This document shows, piece by piece, positions 9,106 to 16,702 of a DNA stretch of 64,000 nucleotides (the stretch's first letter is position 1; the number at the start of each line of letters is the position of its first letter). Location of the stretch: the NCBI RefSeq assembly GCF_900411375.1, contig NZ_LS422998.1, positions 1 to 64,000 on the forward strand, given 5' to 3'. The position numbers and the translations under genes were made by a program. The notes below the pieces were generated by a model that worked only from the letters and a program-made list of their open reading frames with translations, did not search any database and was not told where the DNA came from. Origin of the DNA: Lentilactobacillus raoultii (GTDB lineage: Bacteria > Bacillota > Bacilli > Lactobacillales > Lactobacillaceae).

Positions 9106-10134
9106 TTGACAGATGCATTTCTGCAAATTCAAAATTTGGAAATTTCTTTTGACGGTGACCGAATCATTGCAGGATTGAATTTTGCAATCCATAAAAATAC
9201 GCTAACTACTTTTTTAGGCCCAAGCGGAAGTGGAAAAACGACGGTTTTAAGGGCGATTGCGGGATTAAACCAAAAATTAAATGGTCGAATTTTGCTTGAT
9301 GGAAAAGAAATTCAAAAATTACCGGTTAATAAAAGGAAAATTGGAATGATTTTTCAATCATATGCATTATTCCCTAATCTTACTGTTTTTGAAAACGTTG
9401 CTTATGGGCTAAAGGCAAGAAAAAAATCCAATTCGGAGATTCATGATAGCGTAGAAAAGATGATCTCTTTAGTTGGATTAGATGACAAAATCAATGCATA
9501 CCCAAATAATCTTTCAGGTGGTCAAAAGCAAAGGGTAGCCATTGCGAGAGCTATGGTATTGAAACCAAAGCTTTTGTTACTTGATGAACCTTTAAGTGCT
9601 TTAGATGCGAAAACCAGAGTGGAATTGCGAAATCAAATTAGGCACTATCAACAACAACTTGGTATTACAATGTTGTTTGTAACACATGATCAAACTGAAG
9701 CGATGGCAATTTCGGATAATGTTATTGTAATGGATCATGGCATCCTTCAACAACAAGGTTCTCCTGCAGCAATCTATGCTCACCCTGCTAATAATTTTAT
9801 GGCAAATTTTATTGGTAGTCATAATGTCTTGGATGGGAAGGATCTTTTAAGATTAGGCTTTAACACGATTAAAAATCAAAATATTAATCCTAAGGCATTG
9901 TATGTTATTAGGCCTGAGCTTTTCTCTTTTGATCAAAAGATTGAAAACGCTTTGGAGATTTCTGGAAAAATAAAATCAATTTCGGTCCTTGGCGATAGGA
10001 TTAGTTGTGAGTTTCAAACAGAAAAGGGGTTATTATTAAGATTCGAAAGGCTTAATAAGAATTCATCATTTTCTATTGGGAAACTAGCTAAGCTATACTT
10101 ACGTGATTCAGATATTGTGAAAGTTGGTAGCTAG
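9106..10134 (+). CDS. ABC transporter ATP-binding protein (PotA/FbpC-like)
   Basis: The 342-residue ATPase has Walker A 'GPSGSGKTT' (about 37-45), Q-loop 'FQSYALFPNLTV', signature 'LSGGQKQRVAIARA' (about 134-147), Walker B 'LLLLDEPLSALD' and H-loop 'VTHDQTEA'. The C-terminal ~100 residues are a TOBE-like regulatory domain, as in importers for polyamines, iron or aminoethylphosphonate. The start is a TTG with GGGTGA upstream. It powers the two permeases encoded just before it. Confidence 0.92.
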   Translation: MTDAFLQIQNLEISFDGDRIIAGLNFAIHKNTLTTFLGPSGSGKTTVLRAIAGLNQKLNGRILLDGKEIQKLPVNKRKIGMIFQSYALFPNLTVFENVAYGLKARKKSNSEIHDSVEKMISLVGLDDKINAYPNNLSGGQKQRVAIARAMVLKPKLLLLDEPLSALDAKTRVELRNQIRHYQQQLGITMLFVTHDQTEAMAISDNVIVMDHGILQQQGSPAAIYAHPANNFMANFIGSHNVLDGKDLLRLGFNTIKNQNINPKALYVIRPELFSFDQKIENALEISGKIKSISVLGDRISCEFQTEKGLLLRFERLNKNSSFSIGKLAKLYLRDSDIVKVGS

Positions 10135-10136
10135 CG

Positions 10137-11012
10137 ATGTGGGGAAAGAATAAATTAAGGTATATTGATCGAAAATCTTGGAATGGCCATACCCACTCTG
10201 AATTTTGTCCACATGGGTCAGGTGAAAAAACAGAGCTGTTTATTGAAAGGGCTATTCAATGTGGTTTTAGAACCTATTCAATTACTGAACACTTTCCGCT
10301 TCCAGATGTATTTTATAGTCATCCAGTCGGGTCTCGACATGCTATTTATACAGCAGCAATGTTTTATGATGAACTTCCTAAATATTTTGAAATGATGAAC
10401 TATTTAAAAGAAAAGTATAAGGATCAAATTCAGATTTTGGTAGGATTTGAATTTGATTACATTGAGAAATACCGGGATTGGTATGCTGAACAATTCAGAA
10501 AATTTCATTCTCAAATTGATGATGCAATTTTATCAATTCATTTTTTGCCAACTCAAAATGGTCTTAGGGCGGTTGATGACTCAATCATTGATTTTAAATC
10601 TGGTGTTTTGGAACATTGTGGCAGCCCACTTGGAGTTGCTAAAACATATTTAAAAACCGTTAATGACGCCCTAGATTGGCGCACTCGGTATAAGCCTTTC
10701 CGTTATGGACACATAATGTTGTACAGAAAATGGCGAAATTTATTTCCAAATAACGAGCCTTGGGAAGATAACCAAACAAGAAACACCATGAATCGTATTT
10801 TAACAAAAATTGCGAATCAAAATTTATTTTTAGATTGCAATATGGCAGGCCTTTACCGTAAAACAGAAACGGAATCATCTCCAAATGAAAAGTGGCTTAC
10901 TGCGGCACAAAAAATAGGAATTCCGCTTGTTTATGGTTCAGATGCTCATAAGGTAAGAGACGTGTCCCAAGGCTTCAATACTTATTTGGAAAATAGGTAT
11001 TATAAATCTTAG
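10137..11012 (+). CDS. PHP-domain phosphoesterase (histidinol-phosphatase-like)
   Basis: The 291-residue protein is a PHP-fold metal phosphoesterase: 'NGHTHSEFCPHGSG' (about 19-32) supplies the first HxH metal ligands, 'ITEHFPLP' the next His, and 'YGSDAHKVRDV' near the end supplies the final Asp/His. HisK/HisJ histidinol phosphatases share this shape, but no his genes are nearby. It starts 3 bases after the ATPase gene and so belongs to the importer operon; I infer that it strips phosphate from the imported compound. Confidence 0.85.
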   Translation: MWGKNKLRYIDRKSWNGHTHSEFCPHGSGEKTELFIERAIQCGFRTYSITEHFPLPDVFYSHPVGSRHAIYTAAMFYDELPKYFEMMNYLKEKYKDQIQILVGFEFDYIEKYRDWYAEQFRKFHSQIDDAILSIHFLPTQNGLRAVDDSIIDFKSGVLEHCGSPLGVAKTYLKTVNDALDWRTRYKPFRYGHIMLYRKWRNLFPNNEPWEDNQTRNTMNRILTKIANQNLFLDCNMAGLYRKTETESSPNEKWLTAAQKIGIPLVYGSDAHKVRDVSQGFNTYLENRYYKS

Positions 11013-11025
11013 GGAGGAAAATATA

Positions 11026-11862
11026 ATGCCAGAAGAAAATCGTGTATATAAAATTTGTCAGCTAACAGATCTTCACTTTGGTCAAGCGCCATTTAATGAA
11101 AAAGATTGTCAGACGTTGAAAAAATTAGACACTTTTTTTAAAAAACATCATTCATATGATTTGGTAATGATAACTGGGGATCTAATGTGGGGAAAACAAG
11201 TGATAAGTCTCGAGGCGACCTTAGCTCCCTTGTATAATTTATTAAATCAGTACGATTTTTTGGTCGCGGTGACTTACGGTAATCATGATACAGAAAGTTC
11301 TTTTAACATAACCAATGTTAGAGATACTGAAAGCCTAATTGCTCATCCAGCATTAAAATTGAATTCTCGTATTATGGATAACCGGGAATGCTATTCACTG
11401 TTACTGGGGAGTCATGCAGTCTATGTTTGGGATAGTGGCGCGTATTCACATTGGTTGAAAGCCAATTCTCAAGATCTCTATGCCGCGATTGAACCGGAGG
11501 AAGTCCAGTGGTTTTTAGATGCTTCAGCATCTCGTTCATCCGAAAATGTAGACGTAGGTTTCTTGCATATTCCACTACCGGAGTATCATCAGGCGATTCA
11601 AAATAAATTTGATGGTATTAAGGGTGAAGAGATATGTTCACCAATTACTAATTCAGGATTATTTTATGCATTGCGAAGGCAAGGTAATGTGAAGGCGGTA
11701 TTTGCTGGACATGATCATTACAATAACTTTGATAGTGTTTTTCAAGGAATTGGTCTAAATTACGGAAATGTTACGGGATATAATTGTGATAGTAATTTAT
11801 CTCGAGGAGTTAAAGAAATTTTAATTTCGGATAAAATTACTACTGAGATTATTACTTTCTGA
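11026..11862 (+). CDS. Calcineurin-like metallophosphoesterase
   Basis: The 278-residue product shows the binuclear-metal signature in order: 'TDLHFGQ' (about 13-19), 'ITGDLMWG' (about 47-54), 'YGNHDTES' (GNHD, about 83-90), 'GFLHIPLPEYH' and 'AGHDHYNNF' (GHDH near 226). This family hydrolyses phosphomono- or diesters. It lacks a signal peptide, so it acts in the cytosol. GGGAGG precedes the ATG, and it is the last gene of the importer operon. Together with the PHP enzyme it gives two different phosphoesterases coupled to one importer. Confidence 0.88.
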   Translation: MPEENRVYKICQLTDLHFGQAPFNEKDCQTLKKLDTFFKKHHSYDLVMITGDLMWGKQVISLEATLAPLYNLLNQYDFLVAVTYGNHDTESSFNITNVRDTESLIAHPALKLNSRIMDNRECYSLLLGSHAVYVWDSGAYSHWLKANSQDLYAAIEPEEVQWFLDASASRSSENVDVGFLHIPLPEYHQAIQNKFDGIKGEEICSPITNSGLFYALRRQGNVKAVFAGHDHYNNFDSVFQGIGLNYGNVTGYNCDSNLSRGVKEILISDKITTEIITF

Positions 11863-12012
11863 AGTTTTTGTTATGGTTTGATACTTTTAAAAAGTATATG
11901 AAGTCGTAAAGAAGAGTTGCTCATTCGAAATTTTTTGCGAATTAATAGGTTAAAACGTTATTATTAATGACGCACTAACTACGAATCGATCACATCAATT
12001 TGTAAAATCCAA

Positions 12013-12058
12013 TTAAAAAACATTGACTCTAAAGCTCTGAAGTCAATGTTTTTTAGTA
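12013..12058. terminator. Terminator between converging operons
   Basis: AAAAAACATTGACT pairs with AGTCAATGTTTTTT across an ~13-base loop; functional on both strands. Confidence 0.75.
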
Positions 12059-12081
12059 GTGTAAGATACTTAGAATAATTA

Positions 12082-12867
12082 TTACTTTGGAATGACCGCA
12101 AAGGCTCTCACAGGGAATCCAGGAGCTTCTTCGGCCTTGGGAACAGAAATAAAAATATAGGAACCTGTTGCAGGAACCAAATCTAAATTGTCTAGTAATT
12201 CAACTTGATAGTGTCCATGTGATAAGACATAATATTCGCCAACAAGTCCATTGCTTTGTTTAACGGCGGTGTCAGTATCAAACGTTTCGTGACCATTTGC
12301 GGAGGCACCACGTTGTTCGTAAATGAACTTTAAAGCATCCAAATCCCAACCTGGGTAATGTGCTTGATTTTTATCATCAATATTTTCAAATTTTTCTTGG
12401 CTTGGCCAACGCTTTGACCAATCTGTTCGCAAAGCTACAAAAGAATTAGATGGAATTTTTCCATGAGATTTTTCCCATTCTTTAATATCGTTAACTGAAA
12501 GGGAGGCATCAGGGTTCTTCTTTGCAGCGGCTGAATGGTCAATTACGACAAGTGGTAGCACCAGTTCTTTTAGCGAGAAATTTTCAACGTATTTATCCTG
12601 ATGCTCATCGAAATGAATAGGTGGATCAATATGAGTTCCGAATTGCCCAGGGAAAGTGTATTGTTTCACATAGAAGCCGTCGGAATGTGTAAAAATTGTT
12701 TTAAAGTCCGGCTGTGCAAAAGATGGGAAACGGGGACTCTCTGGGCCAAAAGAGTGTGTTAAGTCGACCCAGTTGAAAGATTTCAGTTGTTCAACAACCT
12801 CATTAACGGATTGAGGTCTTGAGATTTTGCTCGTAATTTTTGCGTTTGCTTTTGTAGTGATTCCCAT
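12082..12867 (-). CDS. Cyclase-family hydrolase (kynurenine-formamidase-like)
   Basis: The 261-residue protein belongs to the cyclase family (PF04199), metal-dependent amide/ring hydrolases such as bacterial KynB. The family metal motif appears as 'FGTHIDPPIHFDEH' (about 110-123), and the N-terminal 'WVDLTHSFGPESPRFP' is typical. No other tryptophan-catabolic gene is visible, so the substrate is unknown. It follows the permease gene by 11 bases and so should share its T-box leader; the permease may supply the substrate (inference). Confidence 0.8.
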   Translation of the reverse strand: MGITTKANAKITSKISRPQSVNEVVEQLKSFNWVDLTHSFGPESPRFPSFAQPDFKTIFTHSDGFYVKQYTFPGQFGTHIDPPIHFDEHQDKYVENFSLKELVLPLVVIDHSAAAKKNPDASLSVNDIKEWEKSHGKIPSNSFVALRTDWSKRWPSQEKFENIDDKNQAHYPGWDLDALKFIYEQRGASANGHETFDTDTAVKQSNGLVGEYYVLSHGHYQVELLDNLDLVPATGSYIFISVPKAEEAPGFPVRAFAVIPK

Positions 12868-12878
12868 AATAAGTCCTC

Positions 12879-14225
12879 CTAATTTTTGCTTGAAAAGTCT
12901 AAGCTTGGGGTCTTCATTGAGAAGAAGTGAGTTTTAACAATTAAGATGATGAATCCAATCAGAATCCAAACAATTCCCACAATCTTTGATTCGATTGATA
13001 GACTCAAGAAGATCCAAGTGCTAACTGCAAAACCGATAAATGGTGATGCCAAATATTTGATAAATGATGAAAATGAGTTATGAACACCTCTAATATAAAA
13101 TTTCCAAATAACTGACAGATTTAACAGGATGAATCCAAACAAGGCACCAAAGCTGACCAAATTAGAAACTGTGTCTTGCGAAAGGGTTAGGGATAAGATA
13201 AGTGAGGCGATTCCAACTAGAATAATTGCGAAGATCGGGGTCCGATATTTCTTGTGCAATTTTGCAAAAACAGGTGGTAAAATACCATCACGTCCCATTG
13301 CATATAAGATTCGTGAAACAGCGGTTTGGCCTTCTTGGCCACTCGCAAATCCAAATGAAAGAATAATTGTAATATCTGCCAATTTGACTAGCCAGGTGCC
13401 ACCAACCCGTTGAAGAATCCCTAAGAAAGCCGTATTTGGATTTAAGTTTTGGTAATCAGGTGCCACGAAGCCAGCTAAAATTGTAATTACAACAAATAGA
13501 ATACCGATTGATAAGATTGAAAGAATAATAGCTCTTCCAATTGAGTGATGCGGGTCTTCAGCTTCTTCAGAAAGTGTACTAATTGCATCAAAGCCAAGGT
13601 AACTAACAATTACAATGCCTGTTGCTTGTAGAACACCTTGAATATTAAAATGCTGAGGATTGTAGAAAGAAATTGATTGTGGTTGAATTGTACCTGAAAG
13701 GAGCAATCGAATTGTTCCGATAATAAAAGCTACCAGTACGATTCCCTGAAGTGCAAATAAGGCCCAGCTAACTTTGGTGACAACATTTGCTCCTAAAATA
13801 TTTACGAAAGTATTGAATAGGACTAAAATAACAATCCAAGCCCAACCAGGAATGGCAGGAAATAGTGATTCGCCAAACGATTGACTAATTAAATACGTGA
13901 TTGTCGGGATTAAGAAATAGTCTAAGGTAATTCCCCAACCTCCTATAAACCCAAGCCCTGCATTTGTTCCTTGTTGAACATAAGTGTAGACGGAGCCTGA
14001 AAAGGGATACTTTGCTGACATCGTCGCGTAACTGAAGCCTGTAAATAACATTGCGACCATCCCCACAAAATAAGCCAAAGCCACCATTCCATTTGCAGGA
14101 GTTAAAAAAGACCCATAGAAAGCAAGTGGTGCAACTGGAATCATAAATGTAATGCCATATACCAATAAATCTTTTGTAGAAAGACTAACTTTAAGACCGC
14201 TTTCTACACTTACATTTTCCGCCAT
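12879..14225 (-). CDS. APC-superfamily amino-acid permease under T-box control
   Basis: The 448-residue protein has about twelve membrane helices and the APC-type opening 'LVYGITFMIPVAPLAFYGSF', with the conserved 'GFDAISTLSEEAEDPHHSIG' segment near residue 215. I chose the ATG at 14225 because AGGGAGG is 8 bases upstream; a TTG at 14231 overlaps that site. A T-box riboswitch and its promoter lie directly upstream, so expression should rise when a specific tRNA is uncharged. My tentative specifier is ATG (methionine). The cyclase-family gene follows in the same transcript. Confidence 0.88.
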   Translation of the reverse strand: MAENVSVESGLKVSLSTKDLLVYGITFMIPVAPLAFYGSFLTPANGMVALAYFVGMVAMLFTGFSYATMSAKYPFSGSVYTYVQQGTNAGLGFIGGWGITLDYFLIPTITYLISQSFGESLFPAIPGWAWIVILVLFNTFVNILGANVVTKVSWALFALQGIVLVAFIIGTIRLLLSGTIQPQSISFYNPQHFNIQGVLQATGIVIVSYLGFDAISTLSEEAEDPHHSIGRAIILSILSIGILFVVITILAGFVAPDYQNLNPNTAFLGILQRVGGTWLVKLADITIILSFGFASGQEGQTAVSRILYAMGRDGILPPVFAKLHKKYRTPIFAIILVGIASLILSLTLSQDTVSNLVSFGALFGFILLNLSVIWKFYIRGVHNSFSSFIKYLASPFIGFAVSTWIFLSLSIESKIVGIVWILIGFIILIVKTHFFSMKTPSLDFSSKN

Positions 14226-14305
14226 AAGCAATACCTCCCTAAAATAAAGTGAATAATATTTGTTGTAACCATTACCAGTATTTACACTTTTAATTCCTAG
14301 TTAAA

Positions 14306-14592
14306 CGAAAAATCGCCCCTTATTTGCCAAATTTATGACAAATAAGGGGCGATTTTAATCGCTTTACCACCCTACATTTACACCTAAAAGAAAGGTGCCT
14401 CAAACAGTACATGATAATACTAGGGAAGTTAACGGTTCCTACCGACCAACTCAGCAAACAACCAAGTGGTTCCTTTTAGAAGCTCATCTTCACCTCAAGA
14501 TCAATATCCATTTTCACCTAGCTGGACTCTCTTTGAATAATCTACTCAGTTACTCTTCTTCTCACAGGATTATTAAAACGGAATTAAAAGAT
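14306..14592 (-). promoter_or_regulatory. T-box riboswitch leader (specifier tentatively ATG, Met)
   Basis: On the minus strand the leader holds the T-box motif AGGGTGGTAAAGCG (14373-14360) followed by a 16-base-stem terminator (14310-14355). Upstream is Stem I: an AGTA S-turn, the AGAGAG apical bulge and GGTGAAAATGGA. On the 3' side of the specifier loop the sequence GAAGATGAG pairs up so that ATG (14487-14485) occupies the same place as TAC in the second T-box of this window. Met T-boxes are known in Lactobacillaceae. The T-box class is solid; the specifier is an inference. Confidence 0.85.
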
Positions 14593-14599
14593 TATGAAA

Positions 14600-14628
14600 A
14601 TAATAGTACCTAGATTGACGATTGTCAA
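14600..14628 (-). promoter_or_regulatory. Promoter of the T-box/permease transcript
   Basis: On the minus strand TTGACA, 17 bases, TATTAT: a near-consensus sigma-A promoter immediately before Stem I. Confidence 0.75.
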
Positions 14629-14782
14629 TACTTTTTTAATTTGAAATTGAAATTCAAAAGGTGAAATGCGTACAGATCCCTCAGTAGTAATGGAATAAAC
14701 CATTAAAAATAGATTTTAGGATTGATACTAATCTTTAATTTAATACTTCACAAATAATGATCATCGAGTTCTTTTGGAGCTA

Positions 14783-15367
14783 TTAATTTACAGTGTTGTC
14801 TTCAGTGAATTGATACATGGCTCTAGGACCACCAATTAACTTAGGACGAGAGTAAAGAGAAACAACGTTAGCCGCACCAATATGATGGTGAGTAGTCTGC
14901 ACCGGGATCTGAACAAACTTAACGTGCATGCCAATTTCTGTTCCACCGATATCCATGCCGCCAAAAGCTGAAACATGTTCTACTTCTACTGGGTCAGACA
15001 TCTTTTTATAGGCGACAACTTGGGCGCCACCGCCAGCATGCATTGCAGGTACTACAGAAACGACCTCTAAATTATTATTTTCAGCGACCGTTCTTTCAAC
15101 AAGCAAAGCTCTGTTAATATGCTGGCATCCTTGAACTGCTAAATTGATATGTCGTGGCATGAGAAAATTTTCTAGTGTTTCAATGATGATTCGACCAATG
15201 TTTAAGCTTGGATGAGTTCCCATCCATTCTCCACTAACTTCGCTAGTGCTACATCCTAAAACAAAGATGCTGTTTTGCGGGAATTTCACGATATCAAAAT
15301 AATCTGTAAGGACATTTTCTGTGTTTTCTTGAATTATTTTAAGATTTTTAGTTAATTCAATGTGCAT
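14783..15367 (-). CDS. TIGR01440/UPF0340 (YwlG-like) protein
   Basis: The 194-residue protein matches the conserved YwlG/DUF436 family of Firmicutes, whose function is not established. Family marks include 'FVLGCSTSEVSGEWMGTHPS' (about 32-51), 'LAVQGCQHINRALLVER' (about 80-96) and 'HVSAFGGMDIGGTEIG' (about 130). Length is typical. AGGAG precedes the ATG, and it stands alone between the permease leader and the tRNA pair. Confidence 0.85.
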   Translation of the reverse strand: MHIELTKNLKIIQENTENVLTDYFDIVKFPQNSIFVLGCSTSEVSGEWMGTHPSLNIGRIIIETLENFLMPRHINLAVQGCQHINRALLVERTVAENNNLEVVSVVPAMHAGGGAQVVAYKKMSDPVEVEHVSAFGGMDIGGTEIGMHVKFVQIPVQTTHHHIGAANVVSLYSRPKLIGGPRAMYQFTEDNTVN

Positions 15368-15672
15368 GTTGATTATCTCCTTATAATTAAATACATTTAG
15401 TGTTTAAACTGAACAAGCCAAAATTGAGTATGTTACAACGAAAAGATAGTACTTTTGACGGTTAGCAAATTTTAAATCATAAGAATTGCTAATCTGGTCT
15501 TTCCGCCGATTAAGTATACTCCCGATAGTTATGCTTTGAAAGCGCTTTAATTTTGAAAAAGGTTTATAAAGGCTGATGTAACGGCTTTAGTTGTGGATTT
15601 TTAGACAATACGTTATTTTTGTATAAAGCAATTATAATCTTTCTAGTGCATAATATAAGTTGTTCAGTAAAT
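15368..15672. promoter_or_regulatory. Intergenic region with a cre-like palindrome
   Basis: About 300 bases between the YwlG-like gene and the tRNA pair. TGAAAGCGCTTTAA (15537-15550) is a palindrome close to the catabolite-responsive element consensus. A TATAAT hexamer at 15633-15638 could serve the tRNAs. I see no coding frame here. Confidence 0.4.
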
Positions 15673-15744
15673 GACCCGTTGGTCAAGTGGTTAAGACACC
15701 GCCCTTTCACGGCGATAACATGGGTCCGAATCCCGTACGGGTCA
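15673..15744 (+). tRNA. tRNA-Glu (anticodon TTC)
   Basis: A 72-base cloverleaf: acceptor arms GACCCGT/ACGGGTC, anticodon loop CTTTCAC with TTC, and a T-arm with GGTCCGAATCC. CCA is not encoded. It lies 7 bases before tRNA-Gln, and both precede the gad-gltX cluster. Confidence 0.93.
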
Positions 15745-15751
15745 TTTTTAT

Positions 15752-15823
15752 TGGGTTGTAGCCAAGAGGTAAGGCAACGGGTTTTGATCCCGTGATGCGC
15801 TGGTTCGATCCCAGCTAACCCAA
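15752..15823 (+). tRNA. tRNA-Gln (anticodon TTG)
   Basis: Acceptor arms TGGGTTG/TAACCCA, D-arm with AGCCAAGAGGTAAGGC, anticodon loop TTTTGAT with TTG, and TTCGATC in the T-loop. CCA is not encoded. In lactobacilli this tRNA is first charged with glutamate and then amidated. Confidence 0.93.
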
Positions 15824-15828
15824 TTAAG

Positions 15829-15870
15829 CTTCCAGGACTTCACTTATTCTAGTTCTGGGAGTTTTTTAAT
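15829..15870 (+). terminator. Terminator of the tRNA pair
   Basis: CTTCCAGGACT pairs with AGTTCTGGGAG across an ~11-base loop, followed by TTTTTTAATTTT. Confidence 0.75.
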
Positions 15871-15993
15871 TTTAGTGGTTTTTATCATGATGGTATTAAA
15901 TTATCTTAATGATAAAACATTATACTTCGGCTTGTAATAAATTGTAAAAACAATCGAAACGTTTTAATTATAAGATTGAGAGGATTTATAATT

Positions 15994-16578
15994 ATGAAAT
16001 CATATGCAGAAGATAAGATGTGCGAATCACTGAGTCAACTGATTGAAAAGAAGTCGTTTAACGACATCACAGTTAAGGATATTGTTAAAGAAAGCCAAGT
16101 CAATCGGCAAACCTTTTATTATCATTTTGAAGATAAATATGATTGTTTGCGGGTGTACTTGGATAATCAATCTCAAAAAATTGTTGATGCGGTGACAATT
16201 GAAAATTGGAGTGAGTGCTATTTGCATATTTTTAGATATATTGATATGAGGCCAACATTTTTCTATCACATTGATGAATCGAGTGCGTCAAGCCTTTTTA
16301 ACGACTTTGTTTTAGAAGCAGTTATTTCCATTTTGAGGAAGTTAATTGTCTCATTGCAAAGTAGTTGTTCAGATTATGTATTTGATAAAAAGCCCAACAT
16401 TCAAGTTCTTAAGTACGGTATGCAAGGAATTGTGCTGAGTTGGTTTCGTGGAGGAATGCGGGAAAATCCAGAATTTTTGGTTAAAGATATTGCTGAAATT
16501 GATCGAGAAACTTTAATGCATATGTTAGGTGGTGTTAAAAATGGAAGCGTTTTCAATCACAAAACGCATTCTGTCTAA
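15994..16578 (+). CDS. TetR-family regulator upstream of gadCB
   Basis: The 194-residue protein has an N-terminal TetR helix-turn-helix ('FNDITVKDIVKESQVNRQTF', about 22-41, followed by YYHFEDKYD) and a divergent C-terminal ligand domain of the DhaS-like type. I start it at the ATG preceded by GAGAGG rather than the TTG at 15976. It is 125 bases upstream of gadC in the same direction, and TGTCTA/TAGACA inverted repeats overlap its stop codon and run into the gadC leader, so it is a good candidate regulator of the gad operon. Whether it activates or represses cannot be read here. Confidence 0.85.
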   Translation: MKSYAEDKMCESLSQLIEKKSFNDITVKDIVKESQVNRQTFYYHFEDKYDCLRVYLDNQSQKIVDAVTIENWSECYLHIFRYIDMRPTFFYHIDESSASSLFNDFVLEAVISILRKLIVSLQSSCSDYVFDKKPNIQVLKYGMQGIVLSWFRGGMRENPEFLVKDIAEIDRETLMHMLGGVKNGSVFNHKTHSV

Positions 16579-16606
16579 AAATTAGACAAATCCTTGTCAG
16601 TGTCTA
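16572..16606. promoter_or_regulatory. Inverted-repeat operator candidate before gadC
   Basis: TGTCTAA-AAA-TTAGACA (16572-16588) is a perfect inverted repeat, and a third half-site TGTCTA follows at 16601-16606. It overlaps the TetR stop codon and lies about 100 bases before gadC. Binding by the TetR product is inferred. Confidence 0.45.
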
Positions 16607-16702
16607 TTTAGAAACTATCATTTGTGATCTATAGTACATACTGTAATTACGAAAGACAGCGATCGATCGTTCGAATATCCTTTGTTGAAGGGAATGATTG
16701 TT

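Noticed and set aside
10137-11012. Histidine-biosynthesis histidinol phosphatase
   Set aside because: No his genes nearby, and the operon is that of an importer; the PHP fold serves many phosphoesters.
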